This document shows, in pieces, positions 1 through 9,269 of a DNA stretch of 64,000 nucleotides; the stretch's first letter is position 1; every line of letters starts with the position of its first letter. The translations under genes and the position numbers were made by a program. This stretch comes from Thermoplasmata archaeon. GTDB lineage: Archaea > Thermoplasmatota > Penumbrarchaeia > JAEHCK01. The notes beneath the pieces are model-generated. The model saw nothing but the letters and a program-made list of their open reading frames with translations, was not told the origin of the DNA and did no database searches. The stretch lies in assembly GCA_020696345.1 (NCBI GenBank), contig JAEHCK010000001.1, forward strand, positions 1 to 64,000, given 5' to 3'.

Positions 1-141
1 ATGAAAACAGCGGGATGTTAGGAAAAAAAAGGGAATTGGGGCCTGAAAAGGTCATTTAAGCACAATATTTCAACAATATATTTCATTGATGAAGTACATC
101 AAGAAATGTCCGGGCTTAATTTTGATTATTCGGGCAGGCTC

Positions 142-1143
142 CTAAGCTAGTTTTTCACCACACTCTGAACAGAAACTTTTTCCCATTGTTTCAGCTCCAC
201 ATCTGGGGCAGAATCTAGGGGGGCTCATTCTGTCTTTTTCCCATGTCCCACTTGCACCTCTCCCATCGGCTCTTGGAGGTTGTCTTGGGGGATAATCTTG
301 AGGATGCCGTAACGGAGGATGCTGCTGAGTGCGTGGTTGCTGATAGGCATCGTATTGTATTATTGAGGGCGGTGGCTGTTGAGATCCATCATATTGGGGC
401 CTTGGGGGTTCTCGATAAGGCTGTTGTTGAGGAGATGGCTGTTCTTTGTAACTTCTCTTTTTCCTAGAAGATAAAACGACAACCAGAATCACTACTACTA
501 CAATGACAACAACAAATATTATCGGGAGTAAAACTAACCCAGAAATAGCTGGAGAATCTGAAGAGCCTCCATGATCACTATTATCATCACTATTGTCCCC
601 TACTCCATCACCGTCCGAGTCTCTCCATTCTGTCGGGTCGTCTGGAAATGTATCTACTGAGTCAGCATAACCATCTCCATCCCTGTCTCTTTCATCAACA
701 TTGAAATCTGTTTGTGTCGATGACTGCCATGTATAATCGTTCCATCCACCAAATATACCATCATGTAGTTCATATTGAAACTGTATATCGTATACATGAC
801 CACCTGTTTGAACGTTGCTAGGCACTTCGAAATTAATACTAAAGCTTTCTGTATCTCCTGTAGCAATTGACTCAGGTTCTTCTTCGCTAACATCACTACA
901 GACTATATAGATATTATCTTCCATCCAATCAAAATGAATACCTAACCAATAAATTCTACATTGGTCTGCATTATTATTAGTAATGTCTAATGTTACAGTC
1001 ACTATTTCCCCTTGCTCAGCCGGGTTTGAGTCAAAACTCCTAGTCACGTCAAAGTCGCCAGCGGCACTGACATTAACAGAAATTATTGATATAAAAAGAA
1101 CTATACTGATTAAAATTATGACGCTAACTTTTCTTATCGACAT
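142..1143 (-). CDS. Membrane-anchored surface protein with calcium repeats and a cytoplasmic zinc ribbon
   Basis: The 333-residue protein opens with a hydrophobic signal segment (about residues 7-27). A predicted extracellular beta-rich domain follows, then an Asp-rich block (about 150-185, DxDGDG style) like thrombospondin type 3 calcium repeats. A membrane helix lies at about 200-225, followed by an RKKR stop-transfer. The cytoplasmic tail is rich in Pro, Gln and Tyr (about 235-300) and ends in a four-cysteine zinc ribbon (CPRC and CSEC pairs). Exported domain plus inside zinc ribbon suggests a surface sensor or anchor; no enzymatic motif is seen. The Pro/Gln tail resembles that of the large protein at 32235-35570. 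The function is unknown; the architecture is clear. Confidence 0.85.
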   Translation of the reverse strand: MSIRKVSVIILISIVLFISIISVNVSAAGDFDVTRSFDSNPAEQGEIVTVTLDITNNNADQCRIYWLGIHFDWMEDNIYIVCSDVSEEEPESIATGDTESFSINFEVPSNVQTGGHVYDIQFQYELHDGIFGGWNDYTWQSSTQTDFNVDERDRDGDGYADSVDTFPDDPTEWRDSDGDGVGDNSDDNSDHGGSSDSPAISGLVLLPIIFVVVIVVVVILVVVLSSRKKRSYKEQPSPQQQPYREPPRPQYDGSQQPPPSIIQYDAYQQPRTQQHPPLRHPQDYPPRQPPRADGRGASGTWEKDRMSPPRFCPRCGAETMGKSFCSECGEKLA

Positions 1144-1493
1144 ATTAACACGTCCCCTTACTATATCTTTTCACTAAATAACAATCATTCTTTAATAATT
1201 TTACTCACAATTAAAATGCAGATAAATATAATCTCTGTTTAGAAAAAATTATATATCACTTGTGGATACGTTACTTAAATAGTTAGAAATTATTTCCAAC
1301 ATCATGATCTGTGGGCTACTGAGGCCAGTGACTGAATAATATTCGCCACAAAACCACTCTAAAATAAGATTATAATCCGATTTTATTCAGATAAAGAATG
1401 CTATGGTAAATTCACGCCCACGGCATTATCCGGCTCACAAATTATGCCCAAAATCTGAAGAAATGCAAATAAATGTTCCAAGAGGTAATACCC
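1144..1493. other. Intergenic region, promoters of divergent genes
   Basis: This AT-rich spacer separates the surface protein (minus strand) from the small gene at 1494 (plus strand). An ATTATATATC stretch near 1249-1258 is a plausible TATA element. No open frame or strong repeat was recognised. Confidence 0.4.
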
Positions 1494-1664
1494 ATGGATA
1501 AAATATTATACGATATCGAAATCAATCGTTCTCCAAATGCTTACATGGCTAACTTGAAATCCAATGTAAAACCACAGCGCCCGATCAGAGAATATAAAGG
1601 CGCAACCCTTGAAGAGATACTTGATCAGTTGGTGAGAGATATCCTGGATGAAAATGAGGAATGA
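1494..1664 (+). CDS. Small hypothetical acidic protein (56 aa)
   Basis: A short reading frame ending in an Asp/Glu-rich helix (LDQLVRDILDENEE). I chose the ATG at 1494 because AGAGGTA (1481-1487) sits seven bases upstream; the in-frame ATG at 1473 has no ribosome binding site and lies before that signal. Composition looks coding, with a basic central part and a C-terminal amphipathic helix. No family was recognised. It stands alone between two repeat-rich spacers. Confidence 0.55.
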   Translation: MDKILYDIEINRSPNAYMANLKSNVKPQRPIREYKGATLEEILDQLVRDILDENEE

Positions 1665-1830
1665 ACAAACATTTTTTTTTTAGGGTTTGGGGAGTTATGG
1701 CAGATGGAGAATAAAACCAAAACTACACTCAAAAATAAGATTGGACATTGATTTATTCTTATTTTCGTTCTGGGCCTAGAATTCTTGTGAACTACTACGA
1801 GTTGTTCCGCCCCTCTGCTCCGCATCGGTA

Positions 1831-2001
1831 CTCTCGGGAGCGGGATCTAATTTATTATTACTGGATCAGGATCGGGTTCTGATTTATTTTCGATGACCAG
1901 GTTCGGGTCAATATCTCCCGAGCCTAAATCAACGAATTATAAGCAGAGCCTGCCAAGCTTTTTTTCTACCGAGCCTAACGCAGTGGAGCCCGAGCCCGAG
2001 T
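1831..2001 (+). repeat. Dispersed D element, copy 1
   Basis: About 170 bases, GC-richer than the surrounding spacer, beginning CTCGGGAGCGGGATCTAA and ending in a CCCGAGCCCGAG-like terminus. An inverted copy lies at 12523-12699, with recognisable shared blocks (GGATCAGGATCGGGTTCTG, GCCTAAATCAACGAA, AGGCTCGG). The ends are themselves near-palindromic. No open frame with a start was found inside. It may be a non-autonomous mobile element or a conserved noncoding element. Confidence 0.6.
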
Positions 2002-2013
2002 GATTTGGAGTCT

Positions 2014-2184
2014 AGGGTTAGAATTCCAGTTTAAATCAATAATTAATAAACGGAATTCTAAGTTTCATCAATTTTATTCAAAAATTGTCTCGAGCTAAAA
2101 ATTCCTGATAATCATTAATTTAACTGAATTTTTACCCCTCCAACAAAAATAAGAAGTCATTAAAAATTAAACTTATTTTTGTGT
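2014..2184 (+). repeat. Composite A-B-C hairpin element, copy 1
   Basis: Three consecutive inverted repeats. A: GGTTAGAATTCC facing GGAATTCTAAG. B: a segment containing AAAATTGTCTCGAGCTAA with AAATTC near each end. C: CAAAAATAAG facing CTTATTTTTGTG. The same order recurs at 39572-39744 and, inverted, at 5036-5198; A plus C without B is at 32128-32221. This is visible directly in the sequence. A MITE-like or RNA-level role is inference. Confidence 0.7.
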
Positions 2185-2317
2185 GGTGCTCCTGACCCCT
2201 GAATTGTGACCCCCGACCCCTAGTTGATGCTTTTAATCATAATTTTATGTTTCAACAGGATATTTTCCTGCTCCCTTAAATTGGGAGATGAACCTCAATA
2301 ACTTAACCAAGTATCAA

Positions 2318-2806
2318 TTAATCAGTGGAGTCTTTTTCTACAATCTTCCACTCGTGGTACGGTTTAATATTGAAGAAAAACCCCATCTCGGCTGCTTCTT
2401 CACTTGATGGTTTCGTACCATCGCGGCGGTCCGCACATTTGGGACAGCTCCGGATACTACCACCGATTTTTACTTTATCGGCTAGGATCTGCATGTCCAC
2501 ACTATGCTCGGGGCACACTGCATAATTGCAGAAAAAGCAGATATTTTCAGTTTTCGTGTTACATTTCACACATCTGGTAGATTGTGGGATCCTAGTTTTT
2601 ATCGTAGCGCCCGGGGGTGTATATTCATACCTTTGGCTGGGCTGGTCAAGGTCGCTATCATCTTCAGTTTTCTGCTCATCGGTCCTTTCCACCTCCTCAG
2701 GTTTGATCAATACTTCTAATTCATCTTTTTCTATCTTATATCCACAACTGTTACAAAACTTTACCGCCCCGGCCAGCTCGTGGCCACATTTACTGCAAAA
2801 TGGCAT
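2318..2806 (-). CDS. Double zinc-ribbon protein
   Basis: About 162 residues. The N-terminus carries a compact zinc ribbon (CSKC and CNSC pairs), a charged linker (about 35-75), then a second cysteine/histidine-rich domain (CVKC, CFFC, CPEH, CPKC) resembling a B-box or treble-clef fold. I prefer the ATG at 2806 because GGTGAG precedes it by four bases; the GTG at 2815 is part of that signal. There are no membrane helices. Such archaeal proteins are usually adaptor or nucleic-acid-binding proteins of unknown role. It lies downstream of the NAD(P)HX repair gene on the same strand but is separated by about 280 bases, so it is probably transcribed on its own. Confidence 0.75.
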   Translation of the reverse strand: MPFCSKCGHELAGAVKFCNSCGYKIEKDELEVLIKPEEVERTDEQKTEDDSDLDQPSQRYEYTPPGATIKTRIPQSTRCVKCNTKTENICFFCNYAVCPEHSVDMQILADKVKIGGSIRSCPKCADRRDGTKPSSEEAAEMGFFFNIKPYHEWKIVEKDSTD

Positions 2807-2929
2807 GATTCTCACCAGTCCTGATATTAGTTTATCAATAAAAACGAACAGCGCATTTTACCGTTTTAAATATTGCGGTTTTTTTGTATAATTAGGGATT
2901 AGGGAAGTGTAGTATGGGATGAGGGTTGA

Positions 2930-3075
2930 TCAAATTCGAAATCCTAAGTACTAAAATCTAAACAAATAACAATAATCAAATTCGAAACCCCAGTGAAGAA
3001 AATTTGTTTAACGAATTGTTATTTAGAGTTTAGAATTTGTTTAGGTTTTAGATATTCGAATTTCGGATTTTTAAA
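2930..3075. repeat. Long imperfect inverted repeat
   Basis: The left arm (AAATTCGAAATCC, then CTAAACAAATAACAAT) pairs imperfectly with the right arm (ATTGTTATTTAGAG, GTTTAGGTTTTAG, ATTCGAATTTCGGATTT). It follows the stop of the minus-strand gene at 3086, so as transcribed from that gene it could form a 3' hairpin ending near the A/T tracts. A terminator role is inference. Confidence 0.4.
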
Positions 3076-3085
3076 AAAAAAGTGA

Positions 3086-4684
3086 TTACATATTGTCCTT
3101 CAAACATTGTGGTATCATTTCGATAATGTCCGTAGCCGTCAGGCCATTTCTATACTCATCCCAGGCCAGGTCACCCGAGTAACCGTTGATGAATGCCGCA
3201 CACCTAGCAGCTTTGTAATGGTTCAAACCCATTGCCAATAATGCTCCCGATATGCCCGCCAAAACATCGCCCGTGCCGCCCACGGTCATCCCGGGATTAC
3301 CCGTACGGTTTGATTTGAGATCATTACCATCGGAAATTATGTCAATGGGACCTTTTAATAAAAGCGACCAATTTCCACCTAACTTCTTTGCGAACTGTTT
3401 CACAATTTTCTGCAGCTCTTCCAGGTCTTTGGTGCTTTCCGGTAATGATATTGTTTTGAGAAGGTTCGATAATTCGGTTCTGTGTGGGGTCAATATGCCT
3501 GTATGGCTTTTCAACAGCCTAGTTCGCCCTGCTGAACTCAAGATTGCCAATGCACTTAATGCATCGGCATCCAGAACTAATGGGATGTTATTTGGTAGTT
3601 CTTTAATGATCTTCTTAACCGCGTTAAATGTTTCATCGGCCCTACCAAGACCAGGCCCCATGACAACAGCGTCGGCCGGTAACGTCGTTGTTAATCTAAT
3701 TATCTCATCCACATCTTCCTCGGTCAGGTAACTTTCTTCATGTTCAAGCCGATGTACTATAAAATTCGGTGAGAATGATGCTACAGTATTGGCAATCGTA
3801 TTCGGTGTGGCTATATGGACAAGATCCACACCCATCCGCAGTGCGCTCAAGCCCATTAATGCTGGTGCGCCTGTGTATGGCCCGCCGCCAATGATCAATA
3901 ATTTACCACGGTCGCCCTTATGACTTTCGATCTTCAATTTTGGAATAAAAATGAGTTCTCCCGGGCCTGCATATTCCTCAGCCTCTTTTGGTATGCCGAT
4001 ATCCCTGATCAGGATCTTGCCAGAGTTCTCTTTGTTCATACCAGTTTTGGAATCATGGAATGTAACAGTGATATCGGGCATCACTGCACCATCAGTGCCA
4101 AGCCCGGTAGGTACATCCACGGCGATAATGATGGGTCGTTTACCAGTATATGTTGGTGCTACCGTGGTCTGGGAGTTCTTACTTTTTCGGCCGATCTGTC
4201 CGGTTTTGGTTTGCCCGCCTGCACGGGCTGAATTGATCAGGTTCACGATCGATCTGTAAGGTTCCCTAAGTTTACCGGATATCCCGACACCCAACATTGC
4301 ATCGATAACAACCGTATATCCCGAAAGGTCTATGCTCTTCATTTGTTTAACATTAGATTTTTTAATACTGAATAACTCAATCCTTTTCTGCAGCCTATTA
4401 TACTGCTCTGAAGCTATCGCAGACCGAATCTCCGATCGATCTCCTAATAAGTATACTCGTACATAGCATTGGGGTTCGTAAGCGAAATATCTGGCCGCCA
4501 CCAGCCCGTCACCACCGTTATTGCCCAGACCGCAGAATATCGCCACAGAATCAATTGGACCTTTATGAAATTCTAACGCAGCTTTTGCCACTTCGGAGCC
4601 TGCATTTTCCATAAGATTAACGGTTGGCACACCCAAATGGAACGCATTCTTATCCAAAACTGCAATCTCTTCGAAATCGATCAT
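3086..4684 (-). CDS. nnr: Bifunctional NAD(P)H-hydrate epimerase / ADP-dependent NAD(P)H-hydrate dehydratase
   Basis: Repairs hydrated NADH/NADPH: the N-terminal YjeF_N domain epimerises NAD(P)HX and the C-terminal ribokinase-like domain dehydrates the S form using ADP. The N-terminal part (about 1-240) shows NLMENAG and GLGNNGGDGLVAARY. The C-terminal part (about 255-532) shows KLLIIGGGPYTGAPAL, VMGPGLGR, LDADAL, LTPHRTEL and the nucleotide/catalytic loop GNPGMTVGGTGDVLAG. The length of 532 fits the fused form common in archaea and bacteria. A low-complexity Gly/Lys/Thr-rich linker (about 150-172) lies inside the epimerase part. It is a stand-alone housekeeping gene here. Confidence 0.95.
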   Translation of the reverse strand: MIDFEEIAVLDKNAFHLGVPTVNLMENAGSEVAKAALEFHKGPIDSVAIFCGLGNNGGDGLVAARYFAYEPQCYVRVYLLGDRSEIRSAIASEQYNRLQKRIELFSIKKSNVKQMKSIDLSGYTVVIDAMLGVGISGKLREPYRSIVNLINSARAGGQTKTGQIGRKSKNSQTTVAPTYTGKRPIIIAVDVPTGLGTDGAVMPDITVTFHDSKTGMNKENSGKILIRDIGIPKEAEEYAGPGELIFIPKLKIESHKGDRGKLLIIGGGPYTGAPALMGLSALRMGVDLVHIATPNTIANTVASFSPNFIVHRLEHEESYLTEEDVDEIIRLTTTLPADAVVMGPGLGRADETFNAVKKIIKELPNNIPLVLDADALSALAILSSAGRTRLLKSHTGILTPHRTELSNLLKTISLPESTKDLEELQKIVKQFAKKLGGNWSLLLKGPIDIISDGNDLKSNRTGNPGMTVGGTGDVLAGISGALLAMGLNHYKAARCAAFINGYSGDLAWDEYRNGLTATDIIEMIPQCLKDNM

Positions 4685-5035
4685 GTTAGATCACTATTTC
4701 AGGTTATAGCTTGGAGTATAAATAATGTTTCTGATTAAAATGTAATTGATTTAGGGATGCGGAATGAGAGAGGGGGTAAGGTTAGACCGACCGTTACGAT
4801 CGATTGATAATATGAACCACTTGGGGAGGGGAGACCGGTAGGCCTTCGGCCAAGCCTTCGGCCAAGCCTTCGGCCGACCACTAAAATCATTTAATAAACA
4901 GAATCGTTTGGGGAGGGGAGACCGTTTCGATTAGTTATCGATGGAAAACACTTGGTGAAGGGTGTAAAATGGATAAGCTAGTGTTTACTAGTTGGGAGTT
5001 TAGGGAGTTGTAATTAGGGGTTCTGCACAAAAATA

Positions 5036-5198
5036 AGATAGATTAATATTTAATTCTTATTTTTGCGAGGGGGGTAAAAATTCTATATCTAATAACATTC
5101 CAATTAAAAGAATTTTTAGCTCGAAACAATTTTTGAAAAAAATTGATGAAGCTTAGAATTCCATTGTTGAGATATTAATTTAATTTGAAATTCTAACC
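5036..5198 (-). repeat. Composite A-B-C hairpin element, copy 2 (inverted)
   Basis: Read on the minus strand it shows the same A, B, C order as 2014-2184. On the plus strand it runs from CACAAAAATAAG through AGAATTTTTAGCTCGAAA to AAATTCTAACC. The motif GGGGTTACAATTTAGGGGTC follows it, the inverted form of the CCTGACCCC motif beside the copies near 2190 and 32100. Confidence 0.7.
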
Positions 5199-5221
5199 TT
5201 GGGGTTACAATTTAGGGGTCA

Positions 5222-5441
5222 GGATGTTGGATATAGCACAGAGATAACAGGATGTTCTAAATGTCGTTGGATGGCAAGATGCACAAATGAATTAACAATA
5301 ATAAATCAGACATCTTGATAATAAATCGAAATATCCAACATCTTAACAAATAAGCGTAACGTTCAACATCCTAATAATAAATTGTAATATAGAACATCCT
5401 ATTAATTAATCGAAATATAGAACATCTTAATAATAAACCGC
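5222..5441 (+). repeat. Array of degenerate 28-base units, copy 1
   Basis: A leader containing GATGCACAAATGAATTAAC and then AATAAATCAGACATCTT is followed by four to five contiguous 28-base units, each ending in AACATCTTAAT or AACATCCTAAT and starting with an A/T run. Leader and units recur at 50950-51131 and, inverted, at 35793-35921. There are no unique spacers, so this is not a CRISPR array. Confidence 0.65.
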
Positions 5442-5477
5442 TAAATTCCCCATTCCCATGCTCAGCAATAATAAATT

Positions 5478-7988
5478 TCATTTTAGTTTTGCCCTGATGA
5501 CAAATGTTATTACAATTATAAATATAACCATGACGAAGACGAACCAATAGTCGTATAGGAAATTCACCACTTCTTGCCCGGTATCCTTTTTCACTGAGGT
5601 TTTAAAGGTCAATTTGTTGCCGATAGTTTTTCCTGTATCCTTGGATCTCACTTCAATATCGATGATGCCCCTATCATCGTCACGACCCGAGGCCAAGGGT
5701 TTAACGGTAATTGTGAGATTAACGATATCACCATATTCTGTCATTGTGACGACCTTTTTACTGACCTCCACTTCCCACCCGGAAGGCTCATTGAAGGTCA
5801 GTTCGAGCTCCATATCCTTCACATTACCAAGATGCAATAATGAAAAATCATACTCAACCGATTTACCAGACTCGGTTTCCATTTCCGATACTTCAGCAGC
5901 GAGGAACACATCATAAACCTTTGGTATGACCACGGTCAGTTCCAAATTGGCCTCTTGGCCTTGACCATATGCCGCCGTTACAGTTATCTGATAATCCCCG
6001 GCATTTTCAAATTCTTGTATGTCGATTATTAACGAGATCAACTCGGTATCCTCAGGGTCCAGGGTGAAGTCCGAAGGTGATAAGTCCATATTCCAAGAAA
6101 CCTTCGGGTTAACATCCACTTCAATATCAACATTGAACGTGTTTGTGCTGTCCTCATTGGTGGCGTCGATATTGAACATAACCTGCATTTCCGCTAAAAA
6201 GTCGATAGTAGGTCCCGGGTCAGCCGTTCTCGTCTTAATACTGCTGCCCAGGGTAACTTCACCGTGCCCACCACCACCGTCATCGAATATTGTTTGTGTG
6301 TGTTGAGCGATCGTCTTCCTGGACGTGTCCGTGATATTCGTAGATATTGCAAGGAGGGTCAAATCCAGATCAGGAACAGTGCCTGGGGGGTCACTTGGCG
6401 CTGTGACCGTCAATGTGAACTTTGCAGCTTTTGTTTCACTGAGCACGATCGTGTATTTCAGGTCTGAAACCTTAACGGCATTGGGGTTGTCGCATGTGAA
6501 TAATAGCTCCCAATCAGAGTTTTCAAGAGGTTGCTCCTCACCACTCACGGTGTATGTATCTTGATCACTGCCAGTGTTTTCCAAAGTGAATTCGTACACT
6601 GCCGATTGACCGGCTTCGACATATTGTATCGACTCGCTGTTAAGGTCAAAATCAAAATTGAATTGGGGTTTTGCAAGAACGGAAATTGGTGGTTCAAGTG
6701 GCCAATTCTTATCATTTATACTCTTGCCGTCATTAACCGAATCTCCACGTACTTCAACCGTGCATTTATCATTTTTATCGGCAGATGATGCCACAGTGAC
6801 CTCCAGCGTTTTGGTCGTGATCTCACCAGGGGTCAATAGACCTGTAGTACTGCCGCCGACGAAGTTTGTATCCCAGGTAGCGGGATTTGCCGTTGCTTCC
6901 AACTTGATGCTATCGCTGTTACCACCAACATTGTACACATCGATCTTGAAATTCACAATCTCACCGGGAAAACCTTCATCAGTATTATTCAGGCATTCCA
7001 GATAAGTTCCATATTTAGCCATGGTAAATTGAGCGTTTTCAATATGATCAGAACGGCTGTTGTCAGTGATGTAGGCGGTGATAAGGTAATCACCGGCCGA
7101 TAAGCCCAATGGATAGGTAAATGCCATTTCAAAATATCCGATCTCGTCATCCAAATTGTATGTATAATTAGCTGCCAGCCGGTCGAACAGTTTATCAACC
7201 GAAAGTTCCACATGATCGATGTCATACGCGCCGAACTTGTCAGTGACCGAGCCCGTTAATTTAATGCCACGTTGGTTTGAGTGCGGCATGTTCGGGTAGA
7301 ATTCGCCGATCGTATCATCTGCATGTTTGGCGATAACTTTCTTACTGGAGATATGGTTGCAGGAAAGTTCCAGATAACCATCATTAAAACCTTGTTCATA
7401 ATAAATAAAAACAGGTGAAGATCCTGAAGTGATACTGACATTGATATTGACATGTATACTATTTCCACTTTTGAATGTATATTCAGTTATTCCATCATCC
7501 TTAAAAGGTATATCATGTTCATCCTCGGCAATGGCTCCACCCTCTATAAAAATTGGATTTGGGTTTGTTGCGACGATCTTGGTACCATCTTTTATTTGAA
7601 ATGTAATATCACCATCGGTTCCAGGAATGAGGATAGAAATTCGGAGATCAATCTCAAATCCAAATTTACCACTGCCCAAATCTAGGCCTTTAACATATAG
7701 GTCACCCATTAATTCGGGTTCAAGAGCAAAATCAATATTCTGGCCATCTGTCAAAGAATCCACAGCCTGAGGTAATGTATCATTGCCAGGGATCGTATTT
7801 AAGATATTATCTCTATGGAAAAAGACCCTAACATCATTGAGAGGTTCAGCCCGTGTGTTTATGTTTGGAGCAGGATCGTCATTCTCCATTCCCATAGTTA
7901 CGCATGATATGATGTTGATAAAAATAAAAAGACCAATGATTAACATAGCACTGACTTGAGCAATAATTCTGGTCCTAATAATTCTCAT
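5478..7988 (-). CDS. Large secreted beta-sandwich protein with C-terminal membrane anchor
   Basis: About 836 residues from the ATG at 7988, chosen because AGGTGGA lies five bases upstream; the frame is open to 8096 but that would put 36 polar residues before the signal peptide. Order: signal segment with a VSAMLIIGLFIFINIIS core, long extracellular region built of repeated Ig-like/NEW3-type domains (motifs such as GxxVNFKIDVYNVG, YEFTLENTGSDQDTY, VEYDFSLLHLGNVKD), and a single C-terminal helix (VFVMVIFIIVITFVI) followed by RAKLK. Domains of this kind model protein-protein or glycan contact in archaeal envelopes. No catalytic motif is seen. It is divergently arranged with the RaSEA gene. Confidence 0.85.
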   Translation of the reverse strand: MRIIRTRIIAQVSAMLIIGLFIFINIISCVTMGMENDDPAPNINTRAEPLNDVRVFFHRDNILNTIPGNDTLPQAVDSLTDGQNIDFALEPELMGDLYVKGLDLGSGKFGFEIDLRISILIPGTDGDITFQIKDGTKIVATNPNPIFIEGGAIAEDEHDIPFKDDGITEYTFKSGNSIHVNINVSITSGSSPVFIYYEQGFNDGYLELSCNHISSKKVIAKHADDTIGEFYPNMPHSNQRGIKLTGSVTDKFGAYDIDHVELSVDKLFDRLAANYTYNLDDEIGYFEMAFTYPLGLSAGDYLITAYITDNSRSDHIENAQFTMAKYGTYLECLNNTDEGFPGEIVNFKIDVYNVGGNSDSIKLEATANPATWDTNFVGGSTTGLLTPGEITTKTLEVTVASSADKNDKCTVEVRGDSVNDGKSINDKNWPLEPPISVLAKPQFNFDFDLNSESIQYVEAGQSAVYEFTLENTGSDQDTYTVSGEEQPLENSDWELLFTCDNPNAVKVSDLKYTIVLSETKAAKFTLTVTAPSDPPGTVPDLDLTLLAISTNITDTSRKTIAQHTQTIFDDGGGGHGEVTLGSSIKTRTADPGPTIDFLAEMQVMFNIDATNEDSTNTFNVDIEVDVNPKVSWNMDLSPSDFTLDPEDTELISLIIDIQEFENAGDYQITVTAAYGQGQEANLELTVVIPKVYDVFLAAEVSEMETESGKSVEYDFSLLHLGNVKDMELELTFNEPSGWEVEVSKKVVTMTEYGDIVNLTITVKPLASGRDDDRGIIDIEVRSKDTGKTIGNKLTFKTSVKKDTGQEVVNFLYDYWFVFVMVIFIIVITFVIRAKLK

Positions 7989-8101
7989 GTAGTCCACCTG
8001 GCCAAATAGGTTCCTGGAAATAGTTAAAGTTTTTATTGGGATATTAATGTTTTGGTTATTACTTTTGTTTAACTTTTCCAATATACCCGAACTCATCTAA
8101 A

Positions 8102-8111
8102 CCTTTTAATA
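8102..8111 (+). promoter_or_regulatory. Probable TATA box of the RaSEA gene
   Basis: CTTTTAATAA lies about 27 bases upstream of the ATG at 8137, which would give a leaderless or nearly leaderless transcript. A second A/T element (TTTTATATGG, 8121-8130) is too close to the start to serve as TATA box for this gene. Confidence 0.35.
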
Positions 8112-8136
8112 ATACCTCAATTTTATATGGAATTCC

Positions 8137-9258
8137 ATGGAAAATATTTCTGATCTGATCGTCGAACTGAACTCACGCAGGTTAAAATTTACAAAAAAGC
8201 ACGACCCGAAACGGTATGTTTCAGCGTGGATCGAAGAAGATTTGCATTTGAATAATTCAGATAGGGTAAATGCGTTGGTTGTGATCCTACGCACCAATGG
8301 TTGCAATTGGTCGCGTTTCGCCGGTACCGATGGATCTACATCCATGGCTATTACCGGTGGTTGTTTAATGTGCGGATATAGAAACGATTGCATGCCGCCT
8401 TCACAACCGGTAAGCGCAGATGCAATTATTTACCAGTTTAACTCGGCATTGGCAAAGTATTCTGATAAACAATTCGGACTTGTTAAGATCTTCACATCGG
8501 GCAGTTTTTTGGATTGCGATGAGGTTCCGAGAAAAGCTCAGGAAACAATATTGAAAACCCTGAAAAGACTTGGAATAGATCATGTCATTTTCGAAACACG
8601 GCCACACTTCGTTAATGCAGATGATCTCGATAGTTTATCGTCGATGTTCGGCGGCCAGATCCAGATCGCGCTTGGTCTTGAAAGTGCGAATGATAATGTT
8701 AGAAAGTTTGCGATCAATAAGGGTTTTACATTTGAAGAATACTGCTCGGCTGTACAGATCGCACAGGAACTTAACGTGATGATTAAAACATATCTCCTTT
8801 TAAAACCCCCATTTATGTCCGAGCGTGATGCAATAAATGATGTGATCCAGTCTATACTTAAATTGCACACCCGGGCCCAACCTGATTGCATATCCATTAA
8901 TCCCGTGAATGTGCAAAAATTTACAATTGTCGAGTATTTGTTCGATCGCAACGATTACCGCCCACCCTGGTTGTGGTCCGTGGTAGATGTTCTAGAACGC
9001 GGTCATGCACTATTAGCAGGTTCCGGAAGAAATATACGACTGCTCTCACACCCAACTGCTGGCGGCATGCGCAAAGGGGCACACAACTGTTACAACTGCG
9101 ACCAGCAATTATTGGAAGCGATCAATAAATTTTCTTTAAACAATGACCCTAAGTTCTTCGAACACTTGGATTGTTCATGCCGCAACCAATGGAAAGATAT
9201 CTTATCCCTGGAAGATCTCAACATGTCTACACTGAATACGGTTCGTAAGCTTCGGTGA
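8137..9258 (+). CDS. Archaeosine biosynthesis radical SAM protein (RaSEA-like)
   Basis: A 373-residue radical SAM protein of the TIGR01210/COG1244 type. In Euryarchaeota RaSEA works with ArcS to convert the lysine adduct of preQ0 in tRNA to archaeosine. The cluster motif reads GGCLMCGYRNDC near residues 73-84, with the CxMCGYxxD pattern of this family, preceded by RTNGCNWS. GLESANDNVRKFAINKGFTFEEY and KTYLLLKPPFMSE are typical mid-barrel motifs. The C-terminus has CYNCDQQ and a CSCRNQW end, also family-typical. No ArcS or other tRNA-modification gene is adjacent, which is less usual. Assignment from motif recall is fairly secure; the exact substrate is inferred. Confidence 0.85.
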   Translation: MENISDLIVELNSRRLKFTKKHDPKRYVSAWIEEDLHLNNSDRVNALVVILRTNGCNWSRFAGTDGSTSMAITGGCLMCGYRNDCMPPSQPVSADAIIYQFNSALAKYSDKQFGLVKIFTSGSFLDCDEVPRKAQETILKTLKRLGIDHVIFETRPHFVNADDLDSLSSMFGGQIQIALGLESANDNVRKFAINKGFTFEEYCSAVQIAQELNVMIKTYLLLKPPFMSERDAINDVIQSILKLHTRAQPDCISINPVNVQKFTIVEYLFDRNDYRPPWLWSVVDVLERGHALLAGSGRNIRLLSHPTAGGMRKGAHNCYNCDQQLLEAINKFSLNNDPKFFEHLDCSCRNQWKDILSLEDLNMSTLNTVRKLR

Positions 9259-9269
9259 TGTGAAAAAAA

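Larger units (their letters stand above)
1665..2317. other. Repeat-rich intergenic region
   Basis: No gene is visible. It holds a lone C-type hairpin (about 1729-1766, AAAAATAAG facing CTTATTTT), one copy of the D element (1831-2001), a full A-B-C composite repeat (2014-2184), and a short motif CCTGACCCCTGAATTGTGA (about 2189-2207) that also flanks composite copies near 5205 and 32100. Confidence 0.7.
4685..5477. other. Repeat island without genes
   Basis: Contains, left to right, an ACCGACCGTT-type dispersed repeat (about 4786-4975, related to 31831-31990), three tandem copies of GCCTTCGGCCAA (about 4850-4880), an inverted A-B-C composite (5036-5198), and an array of degenerate 28-base units (5222-5441). 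No credible coding frame was seen. Confidence 0.7.

Noticed and set aside
5222-5441. CRISPR-like array with about 28-base repeats
   Set aside because: Units are contiguous and degenerate with no unique spacers, and no cas genes are present.
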